This document shows positions 24,961 through 33,254 of a DNA stretch of 64,000 bases, piece after piece (the stretch's first letter is position 1; each line of letters opens with the position of its first letter). This DNA comes from DASZTV01 sp035550655 (GTDB lineage: Bacteria > Actinomycetota > Actinomycetes > JAFAQI01). A program made the position numbers and the translations under genes. Under the pieces are notes generated by a model. The model was not told the DNA's origin, searched no databases, and worked only from the letters and a program-made list of their open reading frames with translations. Location of the stretch: NCBI GenBank assembly GCA_035550655.1, contig DASZOU010000033.1, positions 248,001 through 312,000 of the forward strand. The letters are read 5' to 3'.

Positions 24961-25914
24961 GTGGACTACTCCGGCGGTTACGACTCCTCCGGCGGGGTGG
25001 TCTATCTCCCGCCGCCCGAACCGGAACCGGTAGCCCAACCTCCCGCCCCGGTTGCCCAGGCTCCCGCCCCCGCCGCCGCGGTGCCGGCGGAGCCCATGCC
25101 GGCGGAGCCCATGCCCGCGGCGCCCATGCCCGCGGCCCCGATGCAACCTGCCTCGCCTCACCCGCCGGGGATGGTCGAGGCGATGCAAGAGGCGTTCGCG
25201 ACAGACATCGCCAAGCGCGAGGCGCGGCACCGCGAGGAGGTGCAGGGGCTGCACCAGGCGCACGCCGCCGAGCAGGCCCGGCACCGCGAGGAGGTGCAGG
25301 GGCTGCACCAGGCGCACGCCGCAGAGCTCGCGCAGCTCGAGGAGCAGCACGCCGCGCAGCTTCGCCCGCTGCAGCAGCTGCTCGCGCAAGCTCGCGACAA
25401 GCTGCAGGAGTACGACGGGGTGCGCGAGGCCCACGCGGCGGCGCAGACCGAGCTGGCGACCCGCGTCGCGCAGCTCGACATGCAGTACCGAGAGCTGCAG
25501 AGTCAGCGCGCCGAGCTCGCGCAGCTGACCGAGCGCTACGACGAGGCCGCGCGGGCACTCGCGGCCGAGCAGCAGGTGTCGGCGCACTGGAGCTCACGGG
25601 CGCAACGGCTCGAAGCGCACCTGCGCAACGTCGTCAGCGAGACGCACAACGCCGCTCTCGACGCGACGGTGCAGCTTCAGGACGCGACCCGCCGGCACGA
25701 GGATGCGGTCGCGCGCAACGACCAGCTGACGCAGCAGGCCGCGATGTACGAAGCCGCCATCCAACAGCTTCGGACGACGATCGAGCAGCAACGCGCGGAC
25801 CGCGAGGAGCTGATGCGCGAGCGGCAGGCAGCGCTGGCGCGGTGCACCGAGCTTGAGTCGCAGCTGCACACCGTGCGGATCGACGCCGACCGGACGACGT
25901 CCTTCGCGCCGTAA
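24961..25914 (+). CDS. Coiled-coil protein, helicase-less relative of the two SF2-like paralogues
   Basis: 317 residues. A Pro-rich N-terminal linker is followed by two copies of a ~22-residue unit (MQEAFATDIAKREARHREEV and a shorter HQAHAAEQARHREEV) and a coiled coil to the end. The unit matches the triplicated unit in the 1014-residue paralogue (LQEAFAIDIAEREERHRAEV), and the late coil (YEAAIQQLRTTIEQQRADRE) matches its coiled coil. No helicase domain follows: the ORF ends at TAA after a short tail. GTG 24961 is chosen from the shared promoter motif; GTG 24853 is an alternative. It converges with the GAF-ANTAR gene. Confidence 0.65.
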   Translation: MDYSGGYDSSGGVVYLPPPEPEPVAQPPAPVAQAPAPAAAVPAEPMPAEPMPAAPMPAAPMQPASPHPPGMVEAMQEAFATDIAKREARHREEVQGLHQAHAAEQARHREEVQGLHQAHAAELAQLEEQHAAQLRPLQQLLAQARDKLQEYDGVREAHAAAQTELATRVAQLDMQYRELQSQRAELAQLTERYDEAARALAAEQQVSAHWSSRAQRLEAHLRNVVSETHNAALDATVQLQDATRRHEDAVARNDQLTQQAAMYEAAIQQLRTTIEQQRADREELMRERQAALARCTELESQLHTVRIDADRTTSFAP

Positions 25915-25929
25915 CGAAGGCGGCCGCGC

Positions 25930-26655
25930 TCAGCTCTTCTCGACGACTTCGGCGATCACGACGCCCGCCACGTCGCGCAGCTTGCGGTGACTCGTCTGAG
26001 AAAGGTTCACGAGGAGGTCGAACGCCTCGTCGGCACTGCAGCGACGTTGTGCCATGAGGATGCCCTTGGCTTGCTCGATGTCGGCGCGCGACGCCATCGC
26101 CTGCGCCATCTGCTGCGCCAGCTCGGCGGCTGAGGTGAAAAGCTTCGTGTTGGCGATCGCGGCCGCGGCGTACGCACCGAACCGCACACCCAACGCGACC
26201 GTCCGGTCATCGAACACGTCGACCTGTTGCGCGTAGAGGTTGAGCGCGCCGATCACCTGTCGCTGCACCGGCAGCGGCACCGACAGCATGCTGGCCACCC
26301 CGCGGTCCAGCGCGGCGGTCGCGAAGTCGGGCCACCGGTTGTCGGTCTTGACGTCGGGGATCAGCACCCGGTGGGCAGCCTCGGCGGCAGCCAGGCACGG
26401 GCCGTAGCCGAGGTCGTACTGGGTGTGGTCGAGATCGAGGGCGAGCTGGGCGGTGTAGGACGGGGTGGTCGCGTGCTCACCCTCGATCAACGTGACCGAT
26501 GCCTCGATCGGGAGCCGGACGACGGTCTTGGCGAGCTCTGCGGTCCGATCGAGTACGTCGTTGAGCGGGAGGCCGCCGAGGGCGAGTCCGCCCAGCTCGG
26601 TGAACGCCGCCTGACTAGGGCTCTGGGTCTGTTCCGGGATTTGCTCACTGGTCAA
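25930..26655 (-). CDS. GAF-ANTAR RNA-binding antitermination regulator
   Basis: 241 residues. Residues about 40-165 are a GAF sensor domain (YDLGYGPCLAAAEAAHRVLI, ASMLSVPLPVQRQVIGALNL). Residues about 175-235 are an ANTAR domain (RADIEQAKGILMAQRRCSAD, EAFDLLVNLSQTSHRKLRDV). ANTAR proteins bind paired hairpins in nascent RNA to stop termination, and such GAF-ANTAR proteins are typical of Actinobacteria. The likely start is TTG 26655, with a weak ribosome site. No paired ANTAR target hairpin was identified in the window. Confidence 0.88.
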   Translation of the reverse strand: MTSEQIPEQTQSPSQAAFTELGGLALGGLPLNDVLDRTAELAKTVVRLPIEASVTLIEGEHATTPSYTAQLALDLDHTQYDLGYGPCLAAAEAAHRVLIPDVKTDNRWPDFATAALDRGVASMLSVPLPVQRQVIGALNLYAQQVDVFDDRTVALGVRFGAYAAAAIANTKLFTSAAELAQQMAQAMASRADIEQAKGILMAQRRCSADEAFDLLVNLSQTSHRKLRDVAGVVIAEVVEKS

Positions 26656-26967
26656 CGCGCTGCCTATCGAGGCACGGCATGAGCCGCTGCTCGATGCCGG
26701 GTGGGTGCTTGACCGCCCCGCGGTAGGGCCGCCCTGAGAAGGGAGCTTTGGCCCTTGTCACCCGCGCATCTGCTCAACGCGAGCTTGCCGTCACGACAGG
26801 AACGGCTCAGCGCACCCAGCCTATACCGGGGCACAAGGCCTGCGATCGCCTCGCGGCGCGGCCGGGTCGATGGTGGCCGCGAATCGGACACCAGGACCTT
26901 TGGTCCTCGTCAAGCGGGTCCCGCTGCCGTACCGTTTCAGCCACTTTCGCTCCTCGCAGGAGGTCCC
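26656..26967. other. Intergenic region between divergent ANTAR and sedolisin genes
   Basis: 312 bp without a supported gene. It should hold both divergent promoters. A long in-frame extension upstream of the sedolisin ATG exists but has no signal-peptide or coding character. Several short hairpins are visible (for example GGACC-TTT-GGTCC near 26908). The ribosome site GCAGGAGG just before 26968 fixes the sedolisin start. Confidence 0.5.
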
Positions 26968-28710
26968 ATGCGCCGCCTCGTCGGCTTGTCCGCTTTGACG
27001 CTCGCCGTCGCCACGCTGGTCCCGGCGAGCGCCGCGGTAGCGGCGCCTGCAGGCCACTTCAACCGCTGGCCCCTGCCGGCGCACAGCCAGCACGCGGTGT
27101 GCGGCACCCCCGGGCACGCCAAGGCCAGCTGCGACGCGCACGTGGTGACCGACCAGGACAGCGCCACGCCGCTGGCGAGCACCTCCTATACCTATGGCTA
27201 CGGGCCGACCGACCTGGCCTCGGCGTACTCGCTGCCCACGTCGGGCACCGGCCCCGGCACGGGCCCGACGGTCGCGATCGTCGACGCGTACGACAACCCG
27301 AGCGTCGCGTCCGACCTCGCGGCGTACCGCAGCCAGTTCGGTCTGGGCGCGTGTGGCAGCGGCTGCTTCACGAAGGTGAACCAGACCGGTGGCACGTCGT
27401 ACCCGAGTGGTGACACCGGCTGGGGCTCAGAGATCGACCTCGACGTCGACATGGTCTCGGCGGCGTGCCCGAGCTGCAAGATCCTGCTGGTCGAGGCCGC
27501 GAGCAACGGGTTCAGCGACCTGATGACCGCGGAGGACTACGCGACGGCGCACGCGTCGTACGTGTCGAACAGCTACGGCGGCTCGGAGTTCAACGGGGAG
27601 ACGTCGTACGACTCGCACTTCAACCACCCGGGCATCGGCATCACCGTGAGCAGCGGTGACAACGGCTACGGCGTGGAGTACCCGGCGGCGTCGCAGTACG
27701 TCACCGCAGTCGGCGGCACCAGCCTGACGTCGAGCTCCGGGACGTGGAGCGAGAGCGCGTGGAGCGGCGCGGGGTCCGGCTGCTCGGCGTACGAGCCGAA
27801 GCCGTCCTGGCAGACCGACACCGGATGCGCGAAGCGCACGGTCGCGGACGTGTCCGCGGTCGCCGACCCGAACACCGGCGTCGCGGTCTACGACAGCTAC
27901 GGCAGCAGCAGCGGCGCGAACTGGTTCGTGTACGGCGGCACCTCCGTGGCGGCGCCGCTCGTCGCCGGCGTGTGGGCCCTCACCGGGGCGCTCGCGCCAG
28001 GCACGGTCTCGGGCGGAGTGCCGTATGCGTACCGCAGCGGGTGGAAGGACGTCACCTCCGGCACGAACTCCAGCAACTGCACGGCGGGCTACCTGTGCAA
28101 GGCGGGCGCGGGCTATGACGGGCCGACCGGACTCGGGTCGCCGATCGGCACGACTGGCTTCGGCGGGTCCGGTGGCGGCGGTGGTGGTGGCGGCGGTGGC
28201 GGCGGCGGGACGAACAGCCCGCCGACGGCGGCGTTCACGTCGTCGTGCACCAACCTGGTGTGCGGCTTCACCGACGGCAGCACCGACAGCGACGGGACCG
28301 TCGTGGGGTGGAGCTGGAGCTTCGGGGACGGCGCGACGTCGACATCGAAGAGCCCCTCGCACACGTACGCCGCGGGCGGGACGTACACCGTGACGGAGAC
28401 CGTGACCGACAACGGCGGCGCGACCGGCAGCGTGTCGCACTCGGTGACCGTGACCGCGCCGGCGAGCAGCATCGTGCTCACGGTGACGAAGTCCACGTCG
28501 GGCCTCCTCGGCGCGCAGCACAAGGCGAACCTGTCCTGGACGAAGGGCGCCGGCTCGGTGCACATCACGCGCAACGGCACCCTGATCGCGTCGGGGTCGG
28601 GCAGCACCTACACGGACTCACTCGGCACCAAGAAGGGGACCTTCACCTACCAGGTCTGCACGGTGGCGACCCCGACCGTCTGCTCCAACAAGGCCTCGGT
28701 GACCTTCTAG
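26968..28710 (+). CDS. Secreted sedolisin-like (S53) serine-carboxyl peptidase with PKD domain
   Basis: 580 residues. A signal peptide (RRLVGLSALTLAVATLVPAS) is followed by an S53 catalytic domain with Glu155 and Asp159 (GSEIDLDVD), oxyanion Asp231 (SSGDNGYG) and nucleophile Ser326 (GGTSVAAP). A poly-Gly linker, a PKD domain (FGDGATSTSKSPSHTYAAGG) and a C-terminal beta domain follow. The usual ~200-residue sedolisin propeptide is not present; only about 60 residues precede the catalytic region. The ATG has a GGAGG site 7 nt upstream. Acts outside the cell on proteins. Confidence 0.87.
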   Translation: MRRLVGLSALTLAVATLVPASAAVAAPAGHFNRWPLPAHSQHAVCGTPGHAKASCDAHVVTDQDSATPLASTSYTYGYGPTDLASAYSLPTSGTGPGTGPTVAIVDAYDNPSVASDLAAYRSQFGLGACGSGCFTKVNQTGGTSYPSGDTGWGSEIDLDVDMVSAACPSCKILLVEAASNGFSDLMTAEDYATAHASYVSNSYGGSEFNGETSYDSHFNHPGIGITVSSGDNGYGVEYPAASQYVTAVGGTSLTSSSGTWSESAWSGAGSGCSAYEPKPSWQTDTGCAKRTVADVSAVADPNTGVAVYDSYGSSSGANWFVYGGTSVAAPLVAGVWALTGALAPGTVSGGVPYAYRSGWKDVTSGTNSSNCTAGYLCKAGAGYDGPTGLGSPIGTTGFGGSGGGGGGGGGGGGGTNSPPTAAFTSSCTNLVCGFTDGSTDSDGTVVGWSWSFGDGATSTSKSPSHTYAAGGTYTVTETVTDNGGATGSVSHSVTVTAPASSIVLTVTKSTSGLLGAQHKANLSWTKGAGSVHITRNGTLIASGSGSTYTDSLGTKKGTFTYQVCTVATPTVCSNKASVTF

Positions 28711-28797
28711 TCCGTCTAGTCCGTCGGCCGACAGCGGAGCGGAAGGCCCTAGCGCGTCGGGCCCGTCCAGCGCGTCAGCGCGTGGGCGGGCTCCCGC

Positions 28798-28852
28798 GAA
28801 CTTGCACTTTCGGCCCGTTTGCGCGCGGAAAACGGGCCGAAAGCGCAAGTTC
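28798..28852. terminator. 55-bp hairpin between convergent genes
   Basis: Arms at 28798-28820 and 28830-28852 pair at 22 of 23 positions around a 9-nt loop (left arm GAACTTGCACTTTCGG...). It lies between two convergent genes ending at 28710 and 28860, so a bidirectional terminator is the simplest reading. No long T-tract. The sequence differs from the six-copy 59-bp family. Confidence 0.7.
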
Positions 28853-28859
28853 GGCGCGG

Positions 28860-30296
28860 CTAGTGGCAGCCGACGTGGGTGAGGTCGGGGTCTTGCGTCG
28901 CGCCGAAGGCGAAGCCGCTGCAGAAGTAGAACGACAGGTGGCTGTTGCGGTCGAAGCTGACCAGGTGGCGCGAGTCGTGCGGACCGGGCATGAGGTAGCG
29001 GATCGTCGTACGGCGCATCGCGGTGGCGGCGTGCGGGTCGTGCTGCAGGTAGAGCGCGAGCCACTGCTGGACGTAGTAGCTGGTCATGGCCTGGCCGAGT
29101 ACCGAGGAGGGCAGGATCGGCGGCAGGTCGGTGAAGTCGAGGTGGGTGGAGGCGCGCGGGACGATGACGGCGGTGTCGACATGGTGGGCGCGGAAGGTGT
29201 CGAAGCCGGTCGCCTCCTCGCGGTTCGGGTCGGGGGCGTGCTGCGGTGAGCCGGGGCACGGGGTGAACGAGGAGCAGTCGGCGAGGAAGTAGGGCTGCGG
29301 TTCGAAGCCGTACTCCGCCTGTACGCCGAGGGTCGGCACCTTTGGCGTCACGGGACCGGGGAGTTTGCCGAGCTCGGCCTGGTCGTCGCTGATCGCCGAC
29401 GGGGTCGCGGTGATCTTGTCGAGCGCGACGGCGGCCTCAATGCGACGGTCGACGCCCTGCAGGTAGGAGACCGTGACCGCGCCGGTGGAGTGGCCGATGA
29501 CGGCGAGCCTCGTGGTCCGGCCCTCGGTGACCGAGTGGTGGTCGGGGCGGTGGTCGACCTGGCGCCACAGCGGGTTGAACGACGCGCCTCTGTATAAGTG
29601 CGCCGGCGTGGAGAGCATCCAGGTGATCGCGTCCTCGGTGTCGCGGTCGAAGCTGTCCTGCCGCTCCGACGGGACGCCTTGCAGCGTGCCGTCGTGCGGC
29701 AGCGTCTCGCTCTGCCCCTGCCCCTGGACGTCAAACGTGAGTACGGCGTAGCCGCGCTCGGCGAGGTCCTCGGCAAGCCACCGGTAGACGCCGGCGGAGG
29801 CCTGGATCGAGCCGGTGACGATGACGACCGACGGGTACGGCGCGTGCAGGCGCTGGTGCGTGTAGGGGTCGCGGGCGTGCGGCAGCGGGGTGAACAGGTC
29901 ACCTTGCAGCAGCGCGCCGTCGTACGCCGTGAAGCTGATCGGCGTGATCTTGCCGCGGCTGCCGGACCAGCCGTCGCGGTCGGGGTTGCCGACGGCTTCA
30001 GGGACGGCGTTGCCGAGGGTCAGCGCCGGGCGGGTGGGCCGGGTTGCTTGGGCCTGGAGGTCGGCGAGCTCGAGGGCGACCGCGTCGCGTGCCACGGAGG
30101 TGAGGTAGCCGGGCTCCTGCAGCTGCGCGAAGCCACGGCCGAACGCGGCCTGGATGTTGCGCGCGTCGCGCTCGACGTAGGCAGCACTGCCTGGAGCCGG
30201 CGAGTGTGATGCGGGAGGAGAGCTCGCGAGCGCGGGTGCGGCTGCGGCGGTGAGGACAAGCAGCGCCGCGGCGGTGGTGACCCGGCCTCGTCTCAC
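28860..30296 (-). CDS. Secreted alpha/beta hydrolase
   Basis: 478 residues. The signal peptide (RRGRVTTAAALLVLTAAAAP) ends near ALAS. An alpha/beta-hydrolase domain follows, with VVIVTGSIQASAGVYRWLAE, FDVQGQGQSETLPHDG, nucleophile elbow IGHSTGAVTV and a late His in STHLDFTDLPP. Related to secreted dienelactone-hydrolase-like or acylglycerol-type enzymes. GTG 30296 was chosen because it gives a proper signal peptide, whereas the longer ORF start at 30350 lies inside an inverted repeat. Substrate unknown. Confidence 0.78.
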   Translation of the reverse strand: MRRGRVTTAAALLVLTAAAAPALASSPPASHSPAPGSAAYVERDARNIQAAFGRGFAQLQEPGYLTSVARDAVALELADLQAQATRPTRPALTLGNAVPEAVGNPDRDGWSGSRGKITPISFTAYDGALLQGDLFTPLPHARDPYTHQRLHAPYPSVVIVTGSIQASAGVYRWLAEDLAERGYAVLTFDVQGQGQSETLPHDGTLQGVPSERQDSFDRDTEDAITWMLSTPAHLYRGASFNPLWRQVDHRPDHHSVTEGRTTRLAVIGHSTGAVTVSYLQGVDRRIEAAVALDKITATPSAISDDQAELGKLPGPVTPKVPTLGVQAEYGFEPQPYFLADCSSFTPCPGSPQHAPDPNREEATGFDTFRAHHVDTAVIVPRASTHLDFTDLPPILPSSVLGQAMTSYYVQQWLALYLQHDPHAATAMRRTTIRYLMPGPHDSRHLVSFDRNSHLSFYFCSGFAFGATQDPDLTHVGCH

Positions 30297-30348
30297 CGGG
30301 ACAGTTTCGACCCGGCCGGTCCGGCAACCTCCCGCCGACCACCCCGAC

Positions 30349-30397
30349 ACCGCCGTAGGAGGCGAAACTCGCGCCGATTAACGCCTCCTACGGCGGT
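30349..30397. repeat. Perfect 16-bp inverted repeat between divergent secreted hydrolases
   Basis: ACCGCCGTAGGAGGCG at 30349-30364 and its exact complement at 30382-30397 surround a 17-nt spacer. It sits between divergent genes starting at 30296 and 30456, not after a stop codon. It could be an operator for both genes or a mobile-type palindrome; single copy in this window. Confidence 0.7.
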
Positions 30398-30455
30398 CTC
30401 GCAGGGTGGGGTGGGCTCGCAGGTTGCGGGGCCGGGTTTGGCGAAGTTCCTTGCC

Positions 30456-31583
30456 ATGTCGCGTGGTGCCGGCGGGTTGGCCGCGGCGCTCGCCTTGCTG
30501 CTCGCGGGTGGGGTTGCCGGGCCGTCGAGCGTGGGCGCTGCCGCCAAGGCCGCGCCGACGTGCAAGGTGGTGAAGACGACCGGGGAGCCGACCGCCGGGA
30601 TGACGGAAGGGCCGGCGGCGCCGTCGTACTTCGGTCCTGGGTTCCCGAAGCTGCGCGACGGGCTGTGGCGGGACCGGACGCTAGGTGGGTTCGGCGGGCT
30701 CGGGCGTGGGGTGCGGCCGAACCGGACGCCGGTGGTGTTCGTGCACGGCAACCAGGGCGACGCGTCGAACTGGCTCGACGTGATGCAGCAGTTCCAGAAC
30801 GACGCGGGCTACACGATGGCCGACATGTTCGCGGTGTCCTACAACGGGCTGGAGGATGCGGCCGCCGGTGCGCCGGTGCGCGTCGCGCCGACCGCGGCGG
30901 ACCGGGCGTACCTGCAGCAGAACCCGCAGGCGAGCGGCAACGCCGGGCACGGGTCGGCGAACGACGACGAGGTGGTGAACCTGTGCCGGTTCATCGAGGC
31001 GGTGCAGGCGTACACGCACTCGCGCAAGGTCGACATCGTTGCGCACTCACTCGGCGTGACGCTCGCGCGGGACACGATGCGGCGCTACCCGGCGCTCGCG
31101 CGTGACGTCGTCGCGTTCGTCGGGATCGCCGGCGGCACGCACGGCACCACGATCTGCCGCGGGCTGGAGACCTCTTACTACGGGTGCAACGAGGTCGCGC
31201 CCGGCTCGCCGTGGCTGGCGTGGCTCAACGGTCCGGGTGGGTCGTTGGAGACACCGGGCCCGACCAAGTGGATGACGATCTACAACGGGTCGGTAGGTGA
31301 CCCGTACTTCGACCCGCCGTACGACGAGGCCTCGCCACGGCTTCGAGGTGCGGTGAACGTCGCGTTCCCCGGCGCGTACCACGACGATCTGCGCGTCGAC
31401 CCGGCTGAGGTCGACACGTACCTGCCGTTCCTGCTGCGGTTCGGGCAAGCCGGACCGTACGCCGCGCGCGGCTCAGCGAAGCTCGCGCGAAAGATCACGC
31501 ACACCCAACCCAACGGCTTAGAGGGCCGCAACCTGTGCGGCATCCCGAAGCTCACCGGACCAGTGGCCGCCTGCGGCTCGTAG
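30456..31583 (+). CDS. Secreted lipase/esterase (EstA-like, lipase class 2)
   Basis: 375 residues with a signal peptide (GGLAAALALLLAGGVAGP). The hydrolase core has VVFVHGNQGDASNWLDVM (oxyanion region), nucleophile elbow VAHSLGVTLA, a candidate Asp in VGDPYFDPPYD and His in PGAYHDDLRV. The order matches EstA-like triacylglycerol lipases. ATG 30456 gives the most typical signal peptide; an upstream start at 30411 is possible. Acts outside the cell. Confidence 0.82.
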   Translation: MSRGAGGLAAALALLLAGGVAGPSSVGAAAKAAPTCKVVKTTGEPTAGMTEGPAAPSYFGPGFPKLRDGLWRDRTLGGFGGLGRGVRPNRTPVVFVHGNQGDASNWLDVMQQFQNDAGYTMADMFAVSYNGLEDAAAGAPVRVAPTAADRAYLQQNPQASGNAGHGSANDDEVVNLCRFIEAVQAYTHSRKVDIVAHSLGVTLARDTMRRYPALARDVVAFVGIAGGTHGTTICRGLETSYYGCNEVAPGSPWLAWLNGPGGSLETPGPTKWMTIYNGSVGDPYFDPPYDEASPRLRGAVNVAFPGAYHDDLRVDPAEVDTYLPFLLRFGQAGPYAARGSAKLARKITHTQPNGLEGRNLCGIPKLTGPVAACGS

Positions 31584-31681
31584 GGGCGCCTACGCGGATG
31601 CGTGCCGCCGCAGTCGGTTGCGCGAGGCAACCATTTCGCGAATGATGAGCCCCCGTTACCGAGCTGTCGGGGAGGCCGGTC

Positions 31682-32428
31682 ATGCAGCAAGCGGGGAGTT
31701 CTGCCGGAGATGAGGCCGAGCGCAGCGCGCGTGAAGCACAAAAGGCTCGCCGACGTGCCTCGTACCTCGACCAGCGAGCTGAAAACTTCGCTCGCGGGAA
31801 GGAAGGCGAGGTCGCAGTAGGTCGGGCCCTGGATGTCTTAGCTGGGGAGGGCTATCTCCGGCTCGACGATCGCCCCTGGCCCGGTCGGAAGTACGCGAAC
31901 ATCGACCACGTCTTGCTAGGCCCGCCGGGTCTGTTCATCATCGACGCGAAGAACTGGACGGGACGGGTCGAGATTCGCAACGGCGTCCTCCGGCAGAACG
32001 GCTACGACCGAACGAAGCGGCTCGAGTCGGTTCGTAACGCGGCGCTAGCGATCATGGCAATGCTGCCATTTGCGTCACCTCGTGCCGATGCACTCGTGGT
32101 GTGGGCTGGCGCCTCTGCGGGTTCTCTCACCACTCTCGGCAGCGTCACGATCGCGCCGATCGATGAGATCGTCGAGTGGATACGAGCGCAACCGCGCCTC
32201 CTCGCACCCGACCTCGTTCAGCAGGGCTACCTGGCGCTGGAGCGCGGGCTGGTTCGGTCGTACACGCCCGGTGCCGCGGACGACCAATCGTCGGTCGGCT
32301 TTAAATGGCAAGCGATTTCGCAGGCGAACGGAGCAACCTCCCCGGACAGCAACCTACCGCTGCCGCGACTACAGCAGCCCGGCAAGGTCGGTCTACTCGG
32401 TCGGCTATCGCGTCGCGCCCACCCCTGA
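31682..32428 (+). CDS. NERD-domain protein
   Basis: 248 residues. A charged N-terminal helix is followed by a nuclease-related domain with Glu43 (GEVAVGRAL), Asp75 (NIDHVLLGP) and the Asp88-x-Lys90 pair (FIIDAKNWTG). These match the PD-(D/E)XK-like NERD fold. NERD proteins occur alone or attached to kinases and helicases and often sit in defence or plasmid regions. GGGGAGG precedes ATG 31682. It marks the left edge of the lower-GC island. Confidence 0.85.
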   Translation: MQQAGSSAGDEAERSAREAQKARRRASYLDQRAENFARGKEGEVAVGRALDVLAGEGYLRLDDRPWPGRKYANIDHVLLGPPGLFIIDAKNWTGRVEIRNGVLRQNGYDRTKRLESVRNAALAIMAMLPFASPRADALVVWAGASAGSLTTLGSVTIAPIDEIVEWIRAQPRLLAPDLVQQGYLALERGLVRSYTPGAADDQSSVGFKWQAISQANGATSPDSNLPLPRLQQPGKVGLLGRLSRRAHP

Positions 32429-32482
32429 CGGCAGTGGCCGTACCCGGACGTCAACGAATCGTTGAGATACAGAGGGGCACGG

Positions 32483-33235
32483 GTGGAACTTCAGCAGATC
32501 GTTGAGCGATACGCCGAGGCGATAGAGCACGTCGATGCCCACACCGAGTTGCTTCGCGCGAATCCGAGAACCGGCGAGGTCTACCACACCTCGTTCAAGG
32601 CGCTCGCGGAAACGCAAGCGGTGGACGGGATCGACGCCGCCTGGGACCAACTTCATCCTGGAGAGCTGCTGACGCCGGCCGATCGACGGATTGGTGTGAG
32701 ATATCCGCGCGTTGCCCGCGCCAAGTGCGATCACGTCTTCTCGACCGATGCTCTCACTCCAGAAGATGAGTGGGGCATCGAGGTGAAAAAGATCGAGTTC
32801 GTTGGAAACAACGGGAAAGTTAACGACTTCGGCGTGGGCAAGATGCTCTCCCCTTACCTGAAGGACCGAGGGTTGCTACACGACACCGTGCGGCTTCGTG
32901 AATACGGCTTCACCCGACGCATCGCCGTGGTGGGGTACGCGTTCGACTACGACGACACCAGCGTCGCGGCGGCGAGGGCACAACACCCCGACTCGCTAGA
33001 GACCGTCGAGAATGTTGGCGAGGTAGTCCGTAAGAACGGGGGAAGCTTGATGGCCCGGCCCCTGATCGAGTTCACAGACGCCATCCTCGGCCTTCGGGGC
33101 TATCTGCGAGGGCCACGCGCTCAGGCGCGCTTCGAGGCCCCGCGACACCCTGCGGGCGGGCGCGGTGTGGTGTTTGGTTGGGAAATAAGGCGCCCGAATC
33201 TCGAGCCTGACTACGATCCTCGGCATCCTTGGTAG
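32483..33235 (+). CDS. Putative type II restriction endonuclease
   Basis: 250 residues. A candidate PD-(D/E)XK site is Asp83 (AKCDHVF) with Glu100-Val-Lys102 (GIEVKK). The protein is not recognised as a named family. The assignment rests on this motif, on its position 19 bp before a C5 methyltransferase on the same strand, and on the Vsr gene downstream. GTG 32483 follows AGAGGGG by 7 nt. It would cut unmodified DNA at the site methylated by the next gene product; recognition sequence unknown. Confidence 0.6.
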   Translation: MELQQIVERYAEAIEHVDAHTELLRANPRTGEVYHTSFKALAETQAVDGIDAAWDQLHPGELLTPADRRIGVRYPRVARAKCDHVFSTDALTPEDEWGIEVKKIEFVGNNGKVNDFGVGKMLSPYLKDRGLLHDTVRLREYGFTRRIAVVGYAFDYDDTSVAAARAQHPDSLETVENVGEVVRKNGGSLMARPLIEFTDAILGLRGYLRGPRAQARFEAPRHPAGGRGVVFGWEIRRPNLEPDYDPRHPW

Positions 33236-33254
33236 GCGAATACGGCGCGCCGGT

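Noticed and set aside
26755..26967. N-terminal extension of the sedolisin from an upstream start
   Set aside because: The extension lacks signal-peptide or domain character, while ATG 26968 has a strong ribosome site and is followed by a normal signal peptide.
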